A DNA stretch of 64,000 bases, taken from assembly GCA_040776905.1 (NCBI GenBank), contig JAXGZQ010000001.1, forward strand, positions 1,426,001 to 1,490,000, in the 5' to 3' direction. The notes beneath the pieces were generated by a model that saw only the letters and a program-made list of their open reading frames with translations, ran no database searches and was not told where the DNA came from. Of this stretch, positions 34,415 to 43,621 are shown piece by piece (within the stretch, counting starts at the first letter, position 1; each line of letters opens with the position of its first letter). The translations under genes and the position numbers were made by a program. The stretch is from SLHU01 sp009929975. GTDB taxonomy: Bacteria; Bacillota; Clostridia; Saccharofermentanales; UBA5734.

Positions 34415-35353
34415 TTAGCGATCAAGCCAGATCGGCTGGCTCCAGGCGTGCCGGCCGTTTTGATCGATACAGATCGCGCGGACATAGGATTCACGGCCTC
34501 TGAGCTTGAATCTGGCCTGGGTCAGCGCGGCGGATGTGAAATCATTTTTGGCCGCGCCCCAGTAACTGTCTGTCTGGAAACCGATGGTCCTGCACGGTGA
34601 GCTCTCGATCACGATTTCGTCACCTTCAATCCGGAAATCGTTGATTTCCGGTCCCTGGGAGGCATAAAAATAGCCGGCAGCCAGGGCGTCATGAATCGCT
34701 TCAGCGGTCAGCTCAGGTGCTTTGACCCTGACAAAGCCGCCGCCGAAATCCGGCGATGTATCGCTGCCTGGTTTGGCCAGAGCCCGCTGGTGGGAATCAT
34801 CTGTCGCCAGGCAGAACAGGTTCCTTTTCTGCCAGAGCTGCCGGTCATACCAGTTGTCTGAATAGCCGCAGAGACTCTCAACCTCGCAGCCATGATTATA
34901 GATCTCCAGACCGAAGAGTCCATCCAGTGCGTCAAGCACTTCATGCCGTACATGCGACCAGGCCGGATGGGCATAAATGCAGAGGTTGCCGCCCTCACGC
35001 AGTTCCTGAATGATTTCGTGAACCGTCATATCGGCTGGATATTGAAACTGATGGCCATGTTCAAACCGGTTGGCACCGGGCAGCCCGAGGCCGACAATAT
35101 GGTGGCAGAACGCTTCATCGTCCGGCGCGCGGACGTCCAGTTCAACGCCGGGCAGCAGCAGGAGCTCCCGGCTGCTCAAGTCTTCATGAATGCCGTAGAT
35201 CCGATGGTCTGTGATCGCGAGAAAATCGTATTTCATATCACGATACAGTTTGACCAGATCGGCCGGTGCCAGGGTGCCGTCTGATATCGTCGTATGCGTG
35301 TGCAGATTTCCCTTATACCAGTTTCCCGAAACATTAAACGCTGACGCAGCCAT
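34415..35353 (-). CDS. PHP-domain metal-dependent phosphoesterase
   Basis: 312 residues. The N-terminal PHP motif is NLHTHTTISDGTL (His18, His20, Asp25), followed by AITDHRIYG, HHIVGLGL and IYAHPAW, which would bind two or three metals. A beta-rich C-terminal part from about 225 carries IEGDEIVIESSP. The substrate is unknown; PHP proteins in sugar clusters often cleave phosphate esters. ATG 35353 has GGAGAG upstream; the frame extends to 35578 without an RBS. It is transcribed away from the GH29 gene. Confidence 0.82.
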   Translation of the reverse strand: MAASAFNVSGNWYKGNLHTHTTISDGTLAPADLVKLYRDMKYDFLAITDHRIYGIHEDLSSRELLLLPGVELDVRAPDDEAFCHHIVGLGLPGANRFEHGHQFQYPADMTVHEIIQELREGGNLCIYAHPAWSHVRHEVLDALDGLFGLEIYNHGCEVESLCGYSDNWYDRQLWQKRNLFCLATDDSHQRALAKPGSDTSPDFGGGFVRVKAPELTAEAIHDALAAGYFYASQGPEINDFRIEGDEIVIESSPCRTIGFQTDSYWGAAKNDFTSAALTQARFKLRGRESYVRAICIDQNGRHAWSQPIWLDR

Positions 35354-35580
35354 AGTGCTCTCCTTCTCAGGTGGAATGAACCGGTTTGATTGCGTCTTTA
35401 TTATAGCAATAAATCGTAGTGGGCGGTCATCGGGAAAGAGACTGGCGATGCTCCATACGGCAGACTGCCGGCACAGAATCAGTGAATGTGCGCTATAATT
35501 AAAGAGAATCGACAAACGTAATTTCCGCAGCCCCATGAGCATGAACAGCCGATCAGGCTGAAGGACAGGAGATGGCATCC
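35354..35580. promoter_or_regulatory. Divergent promoter region PHP / GH29
   Basis: TATAAT lies on the minus strand (35405-35400) and on the plus strand (35494-35499), each facing its gene. Clear -35 boxes were not recognised. Confidence 0.45.
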
Positions 35581-36948
35581 ATGTTGAAATTTTTACAGGA
35601 GGCGGCGCATGTACGCCCGTCGCAGAGGCAGTTGGATTGGTTCGCTCTGGAGTCGTATGCCTTTATCCATTTCAGTCCCAATACCTATACGGATCTCGAA
35701 TGGGGCAATGGCGATGAACCGGAATCGATTTTCAATCCGACCGGACTGGATTGCGACCAATGGGTGGCCGCGATCAAGTCAGCGGGTTTAAAGGGCATGG
35801 TGTTAACAGCGAAGCATCACGATGGCTTTTGTCTGTGGCCTTCCAGGTATACCGAACACAGTGTGAAGAACAGCCCGTTTCGCGGTGATGTTGTTAAAGA
35901 AGCGGCTGATGCCTGCCGCCGCGGCGGGATCAAGTTTGGCTTTTACCTGTCGCCCTGGGATCGCAATTCTCAATATTACGGATCGCCTGAGTATAATGAT
36001 TATTTCTGCAATCAATTGACGGAGCTGCTCACCGGCTACGGCGAAATTTTCTGTGTCTGGTTTGATAATGCCTGCGGTGAAGGGCCTAATGGCATCAAGC
36101 AGGTTTACGATTTCCCCCGCTATTTTGATCTGATTCGCCAATACCAGCCCCATGCCGTCATTTTTAATGATGAGGGTCCGGATACCCGCTGGTGCGGCAA
36201 CGAAGCCGGTCAGCCACGCCATGCCGAATGGTCGGTTGTTCCGTCCGAACTGTGTCATTACGCTGATATCCAGACAGGACCCGGCCCGTTAGCGGAAGCT
36301 GGCAGTCTCTCGTATCTGTATAACTCGGATGATGCCATCGGTGATCTGAGCCATATATTATTCAGCAAGGGACTCGTTTATGTCCCGGCTGAAATCGATA
36401 TGTCGATTCGTCCGGGCTGGTTCTGGCATGAAAACGAAGAGCCGCATTCCCTCGATCGTCTGTTCCAGACCTATATCGCTTCGGTCGGCAATAATGCCTG
36501 CCTGAATCTGAATATTCCGCCGACCAGAGAAGGGCTTTTGGATCAGCGGGATGTGCAGCGCCTCAAAGAATTCGGCGAACGGCTGAAGCAGGCGTTTGGC
36601 CGGCCGCTTGAGGCCACAATCGAAAAAGATCCGGAAAGTCCGCCGCGGCAGCCGAAATATGTCGTTACATTCGCTCAAGCACAAAAGGAGGTTCAATATA
36701 TTGTGCTGGCAGAGGATATTTCACAGGGCCAGCGGGTTGAATCGTTCCGGATTACCCGGGCGGACAGCAACATCGCCAGCTATGAAGGAACCTGCATCGG
36801 TCATAAGAAAATCTGCCAGCTGCAAAACCCCTATACCAACCAAAATCCGCTGACTGCGCAGGGGATGGAGGGCATCACCCGTCTCACGATCCATATTACG
36901 GCCGCCCGGGACGACGTCATGATGAAGGACATTTTAATCTATTCATGA
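35581..36948 (+). CDS. GH29 alpha-L-fucosidase
   Basis: 455 residues, no signal peptide. It hydrolyses terminal alpha-L-fucose. Family blocks are AFIHFSPNTYTDLEWGNG, KGMVLTAKHHDGFCLWPS and KFGFYLSPWDRNSQYYG. The nucleophile is probably Asp162 in CVWFDNACG. The first ATG (35572) is too close to the ribosome site; ATG 35581 lies nine bases after CAGGAG. It is longer than the bare catalytic domain by a C-terminal beta-rich module from about 340. It is divergent from the PHP gene. Confidence 0.9.
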   Translation: MLKFLQEAAHVRPSQRQLDWFALESYAFIHFSPNTYTDLEWGNGDEPESIFNPTGLDCDQWVAAIKSAGLKGMVLTAKHHDGFCLWPSRYTEHSVKNSPFRGDVVKEAADACRRGGIKFGFYLSPWDRNSQYYGSPEYNDYFCNQLTELLTGYGEIFCVWFDNACGEGPNGIKQVYDFPRYFDLIRQYQPHAVIFNDEGPDTRWCGNEAGQPRHAEWSVVPSELCHYADIQTGPGPLAEAGSLSYLYNSDDAIGDLSHILFSKGLVYVPAEIDMSIRPGWFWHENEEPHSLDRLFQTYIASVGNNACLNLNIPPTREGLLDQRDVQRLKEFGERLKQAFGRPLEATIEKDPESPPRQPKYVVTFAQAQKEVQYIVLAEDISQGQRVESFRITRADSNIASYEGTCIGHKKICQLQNPYTNQNPLTAQGMEGITRLTIHITAARDDVMMKDILIYS

Positions 36949-37020
36949 GTTTGCCTAACTAATTTGAAAATAGGTGAAGTAAACAGCTTTAATTGGATAT
37001 GTATCAAAAGGTTTGAACAA

Positions 37021-37052
37021 TTAACGCTTGACGTTATTAACGCATGACGTTA
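37021..37052 (+). promoter_or_regulatory. Tandem operator upstream of higBA
   Basis: Two adjacent 16-bp units, TTAACGCTTGACGTTA and TTAACGCATGACGTTA, each with TAACG/CGTTA arms. They lie 11 bases before the toxin start, typical for autorepression by the antitoxin. Confidence 0.75.
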
Positions 37053-37062
37053 TTATTATTTC

Positions 37063-37341
37063 ATGACACAGTCGTTTGCGGATAAAGACACTGAAAAGCT
37101 TGCCAAGATGGAACATGTTGTAAGGTTTCACCAATTTGAGCGGATTGCTTTACGAAAACTGACACAGCTGGATGTCGCAGGAAATTTGAATGATCTCAGG
37201 ATTCCCCCGGGTAATCGACTTGAACGACTAAAAGGTAATAGGGCTGGTCAGCATTCAATTCGAATTAATGATCAGTATCGGATATGTTTCACATGGTCTG
37301 ATAAAGGACCGGTGAATGTTGAAATTTGCGACTATCATTGA
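37063..37341 (+). CDS. higB: HigB-type (RelE superfamily) toxin
   Basis: 92 residues. The HigB/RelE fold is visible in the line LDVAGNLNDLRIPPGNRLER, GNRAGQHSIRINDQYRICF and VNVEICDYH. Such toxins cleave mRNA at the ribosome. The toxin precedes the antitoxin, the diagnostic order of higBA. The catalytic residues of this family (Arg and a C-terminal Tyr/His, here DYH) are present, so the toxin looks intact. ATG 37063 directly follows the operator repeats; no strong RBS is seen, which may keep toxin yield low. Confidence 0.88.
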   Translation: MTQSFADKDTEKLAKMEHVVRFHQFERIALRKLTQLDVAGNLNDLRIPPGNRLERLKGNRAGQHSIRINDQYRICFTWSDKGPVNVEICDYH

Positions 37342-37354
37342 GAAAGGAAAAACC

Positions 37355-37669
37355 ATGGAAAACAAATTGAAAAAACTGATTATAGATCCTGTTACACCTG
37401 GTGAGTTGCTGAACGAAGAGTTTCTGCTTCCACTTGGCATAACGAAATATCGTCTGGCAAAAGAGATCGGTGTTCCTGCTCAGAGGATCGGTGAAATTGT
37501 TGCCGGAAGACGTTCGATTACGGCCGATACAGATTTACGGCTATGTAAGTATTTCGGACTTTCAACAGGATACTGGCTACGCGTGCAAAACAAATATGAT
37601 ACAGAAGTCGTGCGTCGTAAAATAGCAGGTCAGCTTGATAACATAACACCGTTGAATCCCGCGATTTGA
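37355..37669 (+). CDS. higA: HigA-type antitoxin (HTH_3/XRE)
   Basis: 104 residues. Starts with the family line VTPGELLNEEFLLPLGITKY, followed by the HTH ITKYRLAKEIGVPAQRIGEI and the block GLSTGYWLRVQNKYD. It binds HigB and represses the operon through the tandem repeats at 37021. GAAAGGAAA lies before ATG 37355, 13 bases after the toxin stop. Complete. Confidence 0.92.
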   Translation: MENKLKKLIIDPVTPGELLNEEFLLPLGITKYRLAKEIGVPAQRIGEIVAGRRSITADTDLRLCKYFGLSTGYWLRVQNKYDTEVVRRKIAGQLDNITPLNPAI

Positions 37670-37683
37670 AAGGGGGAAGTTCG

Positions 37684-39321
37684 ATGAAGACAGTCAAGCG
37701 GTACGGCAGAATCCAGATCAACGCGCCTTCCGACGCGCAGTGGCTGAGTGTAACCACACCGTCCGGCACGCAGGAGCGCGTCCCCACCTTTGATCAGCAG
37801 GCGTACGACTTTCATTATGACCGGCACGGCTATGAGGATCAGACACCGACCGGACCGGTCGATCGCTGCGCGCGCTATACTCCCGACCAGGAAGGGCCCT
37901 ATCTTGTTTCTGACGAGAAGGGCAATGTCGTGGATGAATTTATCTGTACACCGTCTGAGCACCCTGGCTATGTCATGGTGAGCGGCAAAGATTCCCGCTA
38001 TTTCGCCTGTTCCGATGGCAGCAGTTATGTTCCCATCGGACTCAATCTGGTTGGCTGCGGATATGATAGGCAGCCGGCCGGCCACGAGCATTTCCGCGCG
38101 TCTGAAGCGCTGCGCACCACAGGGATGATCCAGTGGCAGCGCTGGCTGTCGGAACTGCACGCGGTAGGCGCCAACTACGTGCGCATCTGGCTGTCCAACC
38201 GGTATACCGAGGCACGGACCGAGATCATGGGTGTTCATGATCTGGCCGCGTTCGCACGGCTAGACCGTATCATGGATCTGGCACGTCAGTATGATATCCG
38301 CGTAAAGCTGTGCCTGGAACATTTCCGTACGTTTACCGACACCGGTCATTTCGCCTACAAGCGGGTCGTGGATGCTGACAACGGGCGGCAGTTGACAGAT
38401 GTGGAGGCGTGGTTCAACGAAGACAAGTGGAACCAGCGCTGGCTCGAGGACATCGCGCCCTATCTGGCCCGCTATCACAATGATCCGGTGGTCTTTTCCT
38501 GGGAATTGTGGAATGAGATCGATTGCGGCGACGCCTGCTTTGACTCGGTCGAGCGCTTTACGCGGCGTATGTTGCCCGAGGTGAAACAGCGATCACCGAA
38601 AAATCTGGTGGTCAACTCACTGGGCAGCATGGACGAAGAGCATAAGCAGCAGGTGCAGGACGCGTTCGCCGCTATCCCGGACATGGACTTTTTGCAGGTA
38701 CACCGCTATCTGGACCAGGGCGCACCTCTGGCCATCTGCCATGCGGACCCCGTGGCATTCTCTCTTGACGCGGTCAGACGATGCAGCACGGGCACTAAGC
38801 CCCTGATCCTGACCGAAACCGGCGCGGTGAACGACCGGCATGTCGGCCCCTTCCGCTTTTATCCGGCGGATCACGGCGGCCTGATCTTTGACGATGTGAC
38901 CTATCCGCCTTTTTTCTGCGGCGCGGCGGGGAGCGGCCATATCTGGCACTGGGACAGCTATGTGGATACGCAGAATCTCTGGGCCCATTTCAAGCCTCTG
39001 CGTGACGCGCTGGACGGTGTGCCGGTGGATGCTGAAGGCTTTGAGCCGTTTGAGGTGCAGGACGAACAGGTGTGGCTGCTGGGCCTGAAAGGGAAAACGA
39101 TGACGTTGGTCCTGGTCCGCAGCCGCGCGGACCGGTGGGATCATGTGCTGCGAGACGGCCGGGGCGCCCGGCCTCTGGAGCAGATTGAGGTTCCCGTGGC
39201 CGGCCGCCGCGCGGAGGTCTTCTGGCTGCACGGCGACAGCGGCCAGCTGGAGCAGCACACGAAGGGATGGACACTGAACGGGTTCCGGCGCGGCGGCATT
39301 TTGAAGATACAGCAGGCATGA
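37684..39321 (+). CDS. Clan-A glycoside hydrolase (GH5-like)
   Basis: 545 residues, no signal peptide. An N-terminal beta-sandwich-like domain of about 100 residues precedes a TIM barrel. Catalytic candidates are acid/base Glu278 in SWELWNEIDCG and nucleophile Glu378 in LILTETGAV, the clan GH-A spacing. RYFACSDGSSYVPIGLNLVG is the strand-1 region. A small C-terminal beta domain follows from about 455. GGGGGAAG precedes ATG 37684, 14 bases after higA. The exact family (GH5 subfamily or a related one) and substrate cannot be set from sequence. Confidence 0.75.
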   Translation: MKTVKRYGRIQINAPSDAQWLSVTTPSGTQERVPTFDQQAYDFHYDRHGYEDQTPTGPVDRCARYTPDQEGPYLVSDEKGNVVDEFICTPSEHPGYVMVSGKDSRYFACSDGSSYVPIGLNLVGCGYDRQPAGHEHFRASEALRTTGMIQWQRWLSELHAVGANYVRIWLSNRYTEARTEIMGVHDLAAFARLDRIMDLARQYDIRVKLCLEHFRTFTDTGHFAYKRVVDADNGRQLTDVEAWFNEDKWNQRWLEDIAPYLARYHNDPVVFSWELWNEIDCGDACFDSVERFTRRMLPEVKQRSPKNLVVNSLGSMDEEHKQQVQDAFAAIPDMDFLQVHRYLDQGAPLAICHADPVAFSLDAVRRCSTGTKPLILTETGAVNDRHVGPFRFYPADHGGLIFDDVTYPPFFCGAAGSGHIWHWDSYVDTQNLWAHFKPLRDALDGVPVDAEGFEPFEVQDEQVWLLGLKGKTMTLVLVRSRADRWDHVLRDGRGARPLEQIEVPVAGRRAEVFWLHGDSGQLEQHTKGWTLNGFRRGGILKIQQA

Positions 39322-39341
39322 CGAATGAAGGAGACTGAGCA

Positions 39342-40376
39342 ATGAAAACGAATCACATGATCGGTATCACCCCGGCCCATGACCAGCCGCGGTTTGATCG
39401 TCTGCACGACCTCGGCATCCAGTGGGTGCGCGAAGGCTACACATTTCCCTTCGCTGAGCGCATCGGCGGCCCCCTGTCGGACGCATTCTTGCGCAGTGAA
39501 GAACAAATTGAACGTTACCTGTCGGAAGGGTTTCAGGTGCTGGCCTCGTTCCCGGGGCCCGGTTCGATGCGTTATTCTGCCGAAGCGGGGAAGACCGTCT
39601 ATGTGCGCTCAATGCCCGAATGGATGGGGGATGTGGGCAGTGACGGCTATTGGCAGGCCTTGTCTGAAACCGCGCAGTGGCTGGCGCAGCGCACAAAAGA
39701 TAAAATTACCTGGTGGCAGGTGGCCAATGAACCGGACATTGATATTTTCTATGGGCCGCTGACACAAGAGCAGAACATCCGCTATCTGATGACCGTCGCG
39801 CGCGGCCTGCTGAAGGGCATCCCGGACGCGCAGCTCGGCATCAACCTGGGCTACATCAATGACTATGCCCGGATGCTGATGAAAGCGATGTACGCGATAC
39901 CGGACAGTCCGTTCACCTATCTGGGAATCGACGGATACATGGGCAGCTGGCAGCTGGGCGGACCGCAGACCTGGAAAAGCTATATCGACGAAACGGCGCG
40001 CCTTTCCGGAAAGCCGATCATCATCAATGAATGGGGTTTCTCCTCGCTGCAGTGGGGAGAAAAATATACCGACCTGGAGCGGAAAAATCACTACAATCAA
40101 CAGGTCTGCTACGACAAGCACTGGCAGTATACCTGGGGCAAGGGCCATACACCAGAGGAGCAGGCGCGTTATGTCCGGTTGTGCCAACAGATCTTCGCGG
40201 AGCATCCGGCCGTCATCGGCAACTTCTTTTTCCGCTGGAGCGATACAGCTGCCTGCTGGCAGTGCGGCGAGTCCGATTGTCCGGCCGAATGTGCCTGGGG
40301 CTGTGTTGATGTGGAGCAAAATCCCAAGCCGGCCTACTATGCCCTGCAGGAAGGCAACCGGACCTTGTTTGGCTGA
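39342..40376 (+). CDS. Clan-A glycoside hydrolase (small, single-domain)
   Basis: 344-residue TIM-barrel hydrolase without signal peptide. Acid/base Glu130 in WWQVANEPDIDIF and nucleophile Glu230 in IIINEWGFSS are 100 residues apart, as in clan GH-A enzymes of the GH5/GH39-like type. The C-terminal CWQCGESDCPAECAWGCVD is unusually Cys-rich and may bind a metal or be structural. AAGGAGACTG precedes ATG 39342, 20 bases after the preceding hydrolase, so the two are co-transcribed. Confidence 0.72.
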   Translation: MKTNHMIGITPAHDQPRFDRLHDLGIQWVREGYTFPFAERIGGPLSDAFLRSEEQIERYLSEGFQVLASFPGPGSMRYSAEAGKTVYVRSMPEWMGDVGSDGYWQALSETAQWLAQRTKDKITWWQVANEPDIDIFYGPLTQEQNIRYLMTVARGLLKGIPDAQLGINLGYINDYARMLMKAMYAIPDSPFTYLGIDGYMGSWQLGGPQTWKSYIDETARLSGKPIIINEWGFSSLQWGEKYTDLERKNHYNQQVCYDKHWQYTWGKGHTPEEQARYVRLCQQIFAEHPAVIGNFFFRWSDTAACWQCGESDCPAECAWGCVDVEQNPKPAYYALQEGNRTLFG

Positions 40377-40441
40377 AACAGGTGATTCGATCATCAGGCT
40401 GAGATCAGGTGTCAGCGATTATTTAAAGCAGAGGGAATACA

Positions 40442-41182
40442 ATGAGCGAGCAAATCGATAGAAAACCGGAGCACAATCAGGCGCGGTGCCATCACTGCCA
40501 TCACCATGCGTCTGGCACGGACGGTGATTCGTGTATATCGCTGGTGCCGATCTTCAATCACCTGGAGCAGGCGCAGATGGACGAAATCATGTCCCTGATC
40601 CGTTCGCTTTCATTCAAGAAAGGTGAGAGCCTGTATCGGCCCGGTGATCCGGCGAATTCGCTTTATATCGTCAGCGAGGGAAGAATAAAGATCTACAGGC
40701 TGGCCGAGTCAGGGAAAGAACAACTGCTGCGCGTTTTACGGCCGGGCGATTTTACCGGTGAACTTGCCTTGTTCAGTGAAACGGTTCATGAGTCATATGC
40801 GGAAGCAATCGAAGCCGCCAGTGTCTGCACCATAGCCCGTTCTGAGCTGAACGATCTTCTATTGAAATATCCTTCGATTTCCCTGAAGGTTCTTTCGGAA
40901 TTTTCCCATCGACTTGAGCAGTCTGAAAAACAGACCACACGATTTGCCACAGAGCGGGTTGAAACGAGGATTGCGCTGTTCCTGATTGAATGCATGGATA
41001 ATGCCAACCAATCGACGGAAATTGAATTGCCGATGAATAAGAAAGATATGGCCTCTTATCTGGGAACGACGCCGGAATCAATCAGCAGGAAACTGGCGGA
41101 ACTGGAAGACGCCGGATTGATTCAACAGGTTTCGAATAAAAAAATCAGGATTCTCGATCTGGACGGATTGCTTTCAGTTTAG
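40442..41182 (+). CDS. CRP/FNR-family regulator with N-terminal Cys
   Basis: 246 residues. The N-terminal CHHCHHHASGTDGDSC (Cys16, Cys19, Cys31) suggests redox, iron-sulfur or metal sensing, as in FNR/FLP proteins. A cyclic-nucleotide-type barrel follows (RPGDPANSLYIVSEGRIKIY), then an HTH with KKDMASYLGTTPESISRKLA. RBS AGAGGGAA. A near-consensus FNR box sits in front of the next operon (41290), so the likely target is the Ric-like/ATPase/HMA operon. Confidence 0.88.
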   Translation: MSEQIDRKPEHNQARCHHCHHHASGTDGDSCISLVPIFNHLEQAQMDEIMSLIRSLSFKKGESLYRPGDPANSLYIVSEGRIKIYRLAESGKEQLLRVLRPGDFTGELALFSETVHESYAEAIEAASVCTIARSELNDLLLKYPSISLKVLSEFSHRLEQSEKQTTRFATERVETRIALFLIECMDNANQSTEIELPMNKKDMASYLGTTPESISRKLAELEDAGLIQQVSNKKIRILDLDGLLSV

Positions 41183-41286
41183 TGCTTTCGACGGAATTCG
41201 ATCGCTGCAGAACATAAGGCCAATCGTGAGAGCAAGACCCGATCGATCGTCATCTCAGGTGTTCACCATCATCTGAATTTTTGAAA

Positions 41287-41315
41287 AAATTGATTTGCGT
41301 CAAGGAAATCAATTT
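41287..41315 (+). promoter_or_regulatory. FNR/FLP-type box within a longer dyad
   Basis: TTGATTTGCGTCAA (41290-41303) differs by one base from TTGAT-N4-ATCAA. It is embedded in the inverted repeat AAATTGATTT/AAATCAATTT (41287-41296, 41306-41315), about 95 bases before the next gene. Confidence 0.65.
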
Positions 41316-41410
41316 CTTTTCATGCGACAATTCAAGCACAGGGAACAGCAGACAATCAACCATCCGAAGCGTTCCAACGGTTTGAATCATGTTAGAGAGT
41401 GGTGAGCAAG

Positions 41411-41713
41411 ATGAATAAAAGATCAGATTATTACAAAAAGAACCAGCAGGTTTTCCAGACATTGAAGCAATATGTTCCGGTCGTTGACCGGGTCCATGGC
41501 GAAAACCACCCGGAGTTTCATGTTGTACGGCAGTTGTTTGAGGCCATCTTAGATCAAGCGGCATCGGCCGGCTCTGATGACATCAACCTGAGTGATGAGT
41601 TTTCCAGGCTGCGTGAAGTGACAGGCGATTACACGGTGCCCGATGATGTATGTGAAAGCTACGAAGCGGTTTACAGCATGCTGTCTGAACTTGATCAGTC
41701 ATATCATGCGTAA
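41411..41713 (+). CDS. Small Ric-like protein
   Basis: 100 residues, cytoplasmic. DRVHGENHPEFHVVRQLFEA and LREVTGDYTVPDDVCESYEA resemble small proteins annotated as iron-sulfur-cluster-repair (Ric) di-iron proteins in Firmicutes; the assignment is from memory and not certain. His and Glu residues could bind metal. ATG 41411 has GGTGAG just upstream. It lies between the FNR box and the P-type ATPase gene (30-base gap), suggesting one redox- or metal-controlled operon. Confidence 0.55.
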   Translation: MNKRSDYYKKNQQVFQTLKQYVPVVDRVHGENHPEFHVVRQLFEAILDQAASAGSDDINLSDEFSRLREVTGDYTVPDDVCESYEAVYSMLSELDQSYHA

Positions 41714-41743
41714 TCGGGCAACGGCAGAGAGGAAGGTGTCACA

Positions 41744-43621
41744 ATGCAGAGGTTGATTCTCGGCAATAAAAACCTGATCATCGTTATCAGCGCTGCTTTG
41801 ATTGCCATCGGCTTTATCAGTGGTCTGGGTTTTCATAATGAAACCATCGCGGTCTGGTCTTTGGCGATCGCCTCTGTGCTTGGTGTCGCGCCCATTGCCA
41901 TTCAGGCCTATCAGTCCCTGAAGGTCAAGGTTGTCAGCATCGATGTCTTAGTGACCATCGCGGTGCTCGGCGCGTTTCTTATCAGGAATTTTGAGGAATC
42001 GGCCATTGTCACCTTCTTATTTCTCTTTGGCGCCTTTCTCGAACAGCGGACACTGAACAAGACGCGTTCGGCGATTAAAGAACTGACAGAAATGGCGCCG
42101 GAGAGCGCCCTGAAGCAGACTGAAGATGGTGAGTTCACAGAAGTCGATGTCGACGAAGTGGATGAAGGCGATATCCTGCTGGTGAAAACAGGCGCGAAAG
42201 TCCCCGTAGACGGAACCGTTTTATCGGGAGAAGGCCATATCAACGAAGCCAGTATCACCGGGGAGTCGGTTCCAGTTGGTAAAGAGAAGCATTCCACGGT
42301 CTATGCCGGTACGATTCTGGAAAATGGCACACTGCAGATTGTGGCTGATCGCGTCGGCGAAGATACAACATTCGGCAGGATCATCGAGCTGGTTGAAGAA
42401 GCTCAGGACTCAAAGTCCGAGGCTGAACGTTTCATTGACCGGTTTTCCAAATATTACACACCGGCTGTCCTGGTGCTCGCATTCATTGTCTGGCTGTTCT
42501 CGCGTGATATCGAACTCGCGATCACCATTCTGGTCCTGGGCTGCCCCGGGGCTCTTGTCATCGGGGTTCCGGTTTCAAATGTCGCTGGCATCGGCAACGG
42601 AGCACGTCACGGTGTCCTGCTCAAGGGAAGTGAGGTCATCGGTGATTTCAGTCGGGTTGATACCATTGTTTTTGATAAGACAGGAACCTTGACAATCGGT
42701 CATCCGCGCGTTACCGATGAAATTATTTACGCGGACGACACAGAAGCGGTTTTATCGTATCTCGCCAGTGTTGAGCGTGAGTCAGACCACCCTCTGGCCA
42801 AGGCGATTGTTGATCATATTGGTGAGACCAACATCGTTCCGGTTGAGAAGACCAATGTTGTGAGGGGTGGCGGAATCGTTGCCCGGGTCAATGGATATAG
42901 GGTTGCTGTTGGCAATGTCGCGCTGATGGAACAGGAGCAGGTTCATTTTTCAAAGAAAGCGCTGGCCGATATTTCCCGCTATGAAGCGAAAGGCAATTCA
43001 CTTGTCCTTGTCTCAATTGACGATGAGTTGAAAGCGCTGATCGGGATCCGTGACCAGATCCGGCCAGGTGTGAAAGCGGATCTGCGGCGATTGAAGCAAC
43101 TGGGCGTTAAGAACCTTGTTGTCCTCTCGGGTGATCATCAGGGAACGGTTGATCTGGTTGCGGCTGAGCTGGGGCTGACAGAAGCCCATGGACATATGCT
43201 GCCGGAAGATAAATCCGCCTATATTGAAAAGCTGAAGGAGCAGGGCCAGATCGTCGCGTTTGTGGGCGACGGAGTCAATGACAGTCCGTCGCTGGCTCTG
43301 GCCCAGATCGGCATCGCGATGGGCAGTGGGACTGATGTCGCGATTGAAACATCCGATGTCGTTCTGATGAATTCAGATTTCAGCCGCTTGCCGCATGCGC
43401 TCGGATTAGCCAAGGCAACGGCCGGTAATATGCGCCAGAATATTCTCATCGCGGTCGGCGTCGTGATCATTCTGCTGTTCAGTGTATTCTTCAGTGAATG
43501 GATGAACATGTCAATCGGCATGCTGGTCCACGAGGCCAGTATCCTGGTCGTTATTCTAAATGGTATGCGGCTGCTCAGATATAAACTGAGCAAAAAAGAA
43601 AGAGGGATTCATCATGTATAA
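41744..43621 (+). CDS. Heavy-metal P1B-type ATPase with CPG motif
   Basis: 625 residues, P1B type. Phosphatase loop SITGESVPV, phosphorylation site Asp311 in DKTGTLT, HP locus SDHPLAKAI and hinge GDGVNDSPS are present. The membrane metal motif is CPG (267-269, LGCPGALVIG), not the usual CPC, CPH or SPC, so the metal cannot be read off it. There is no N-terminal metal-binding domain; that function is encoded separately by the overlapping next gene. RBS GAGAGGAAGG before ATG 41744. Confidence 0.9.
   Translation: MQRLILGNKNLIIVISAALIAIGFISGLGFHNETIAVWSLAIASVLGVAPIAIQAYQSLKVKVVSIDVLVTIAVLGAFLIRNFEESAIVTFLFLFGAFLEQRTLNKTRSAIKELTEMAPESALKQTEDGEFTEVDVDEVDEGDILLVKTGAKVPVDGTVLSGEGHINEASITGESVPVGKEKHSTVYAGTILENGTLQIVADRVGEDTTFGRIIELVEEAQDSKSEAERFIDRFSKYYTPAVLVLAFIVWLFSRDIELAITILVLGCPGALVIGVPVSNVAGIGNGARHGVLLKGSEVIGDFSRVDTIVFDKTGTLTIGHPRVTDEIIYADDTEAVLSYLASVERESDHPLAKAIVDHIGETNIVPVEKTNVVRGGGIVARVNGYRVAVGNVALMEQEQVHFSKKALADISRYEAKGNSLVLVSIDDELKALIGIRDQIRPGVKADLRRLKQLGVKNLVVLSGDHQGTVDLVAAELGLTEAHGHMLPEDKSAYIEKLKEQGQIVAFVGDGVNDSPSLALAQIGIAMGSGTDVAIETSDVVLMNSDFSRLPHALGLAKATAGNMRQNILIAVGVVIILLFSVFFSEWMNMSIGMLVHEASILVVILNGMRLLRYKLSKKERGIHHV

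Noticed and set aside
37063..37341. Toxin gene as part of the glycosidase operon
   Set aside because: It has its own tandem operator and the classical toxin-antitoxin order, so it is listed as a separate unit even though read-through is possible.
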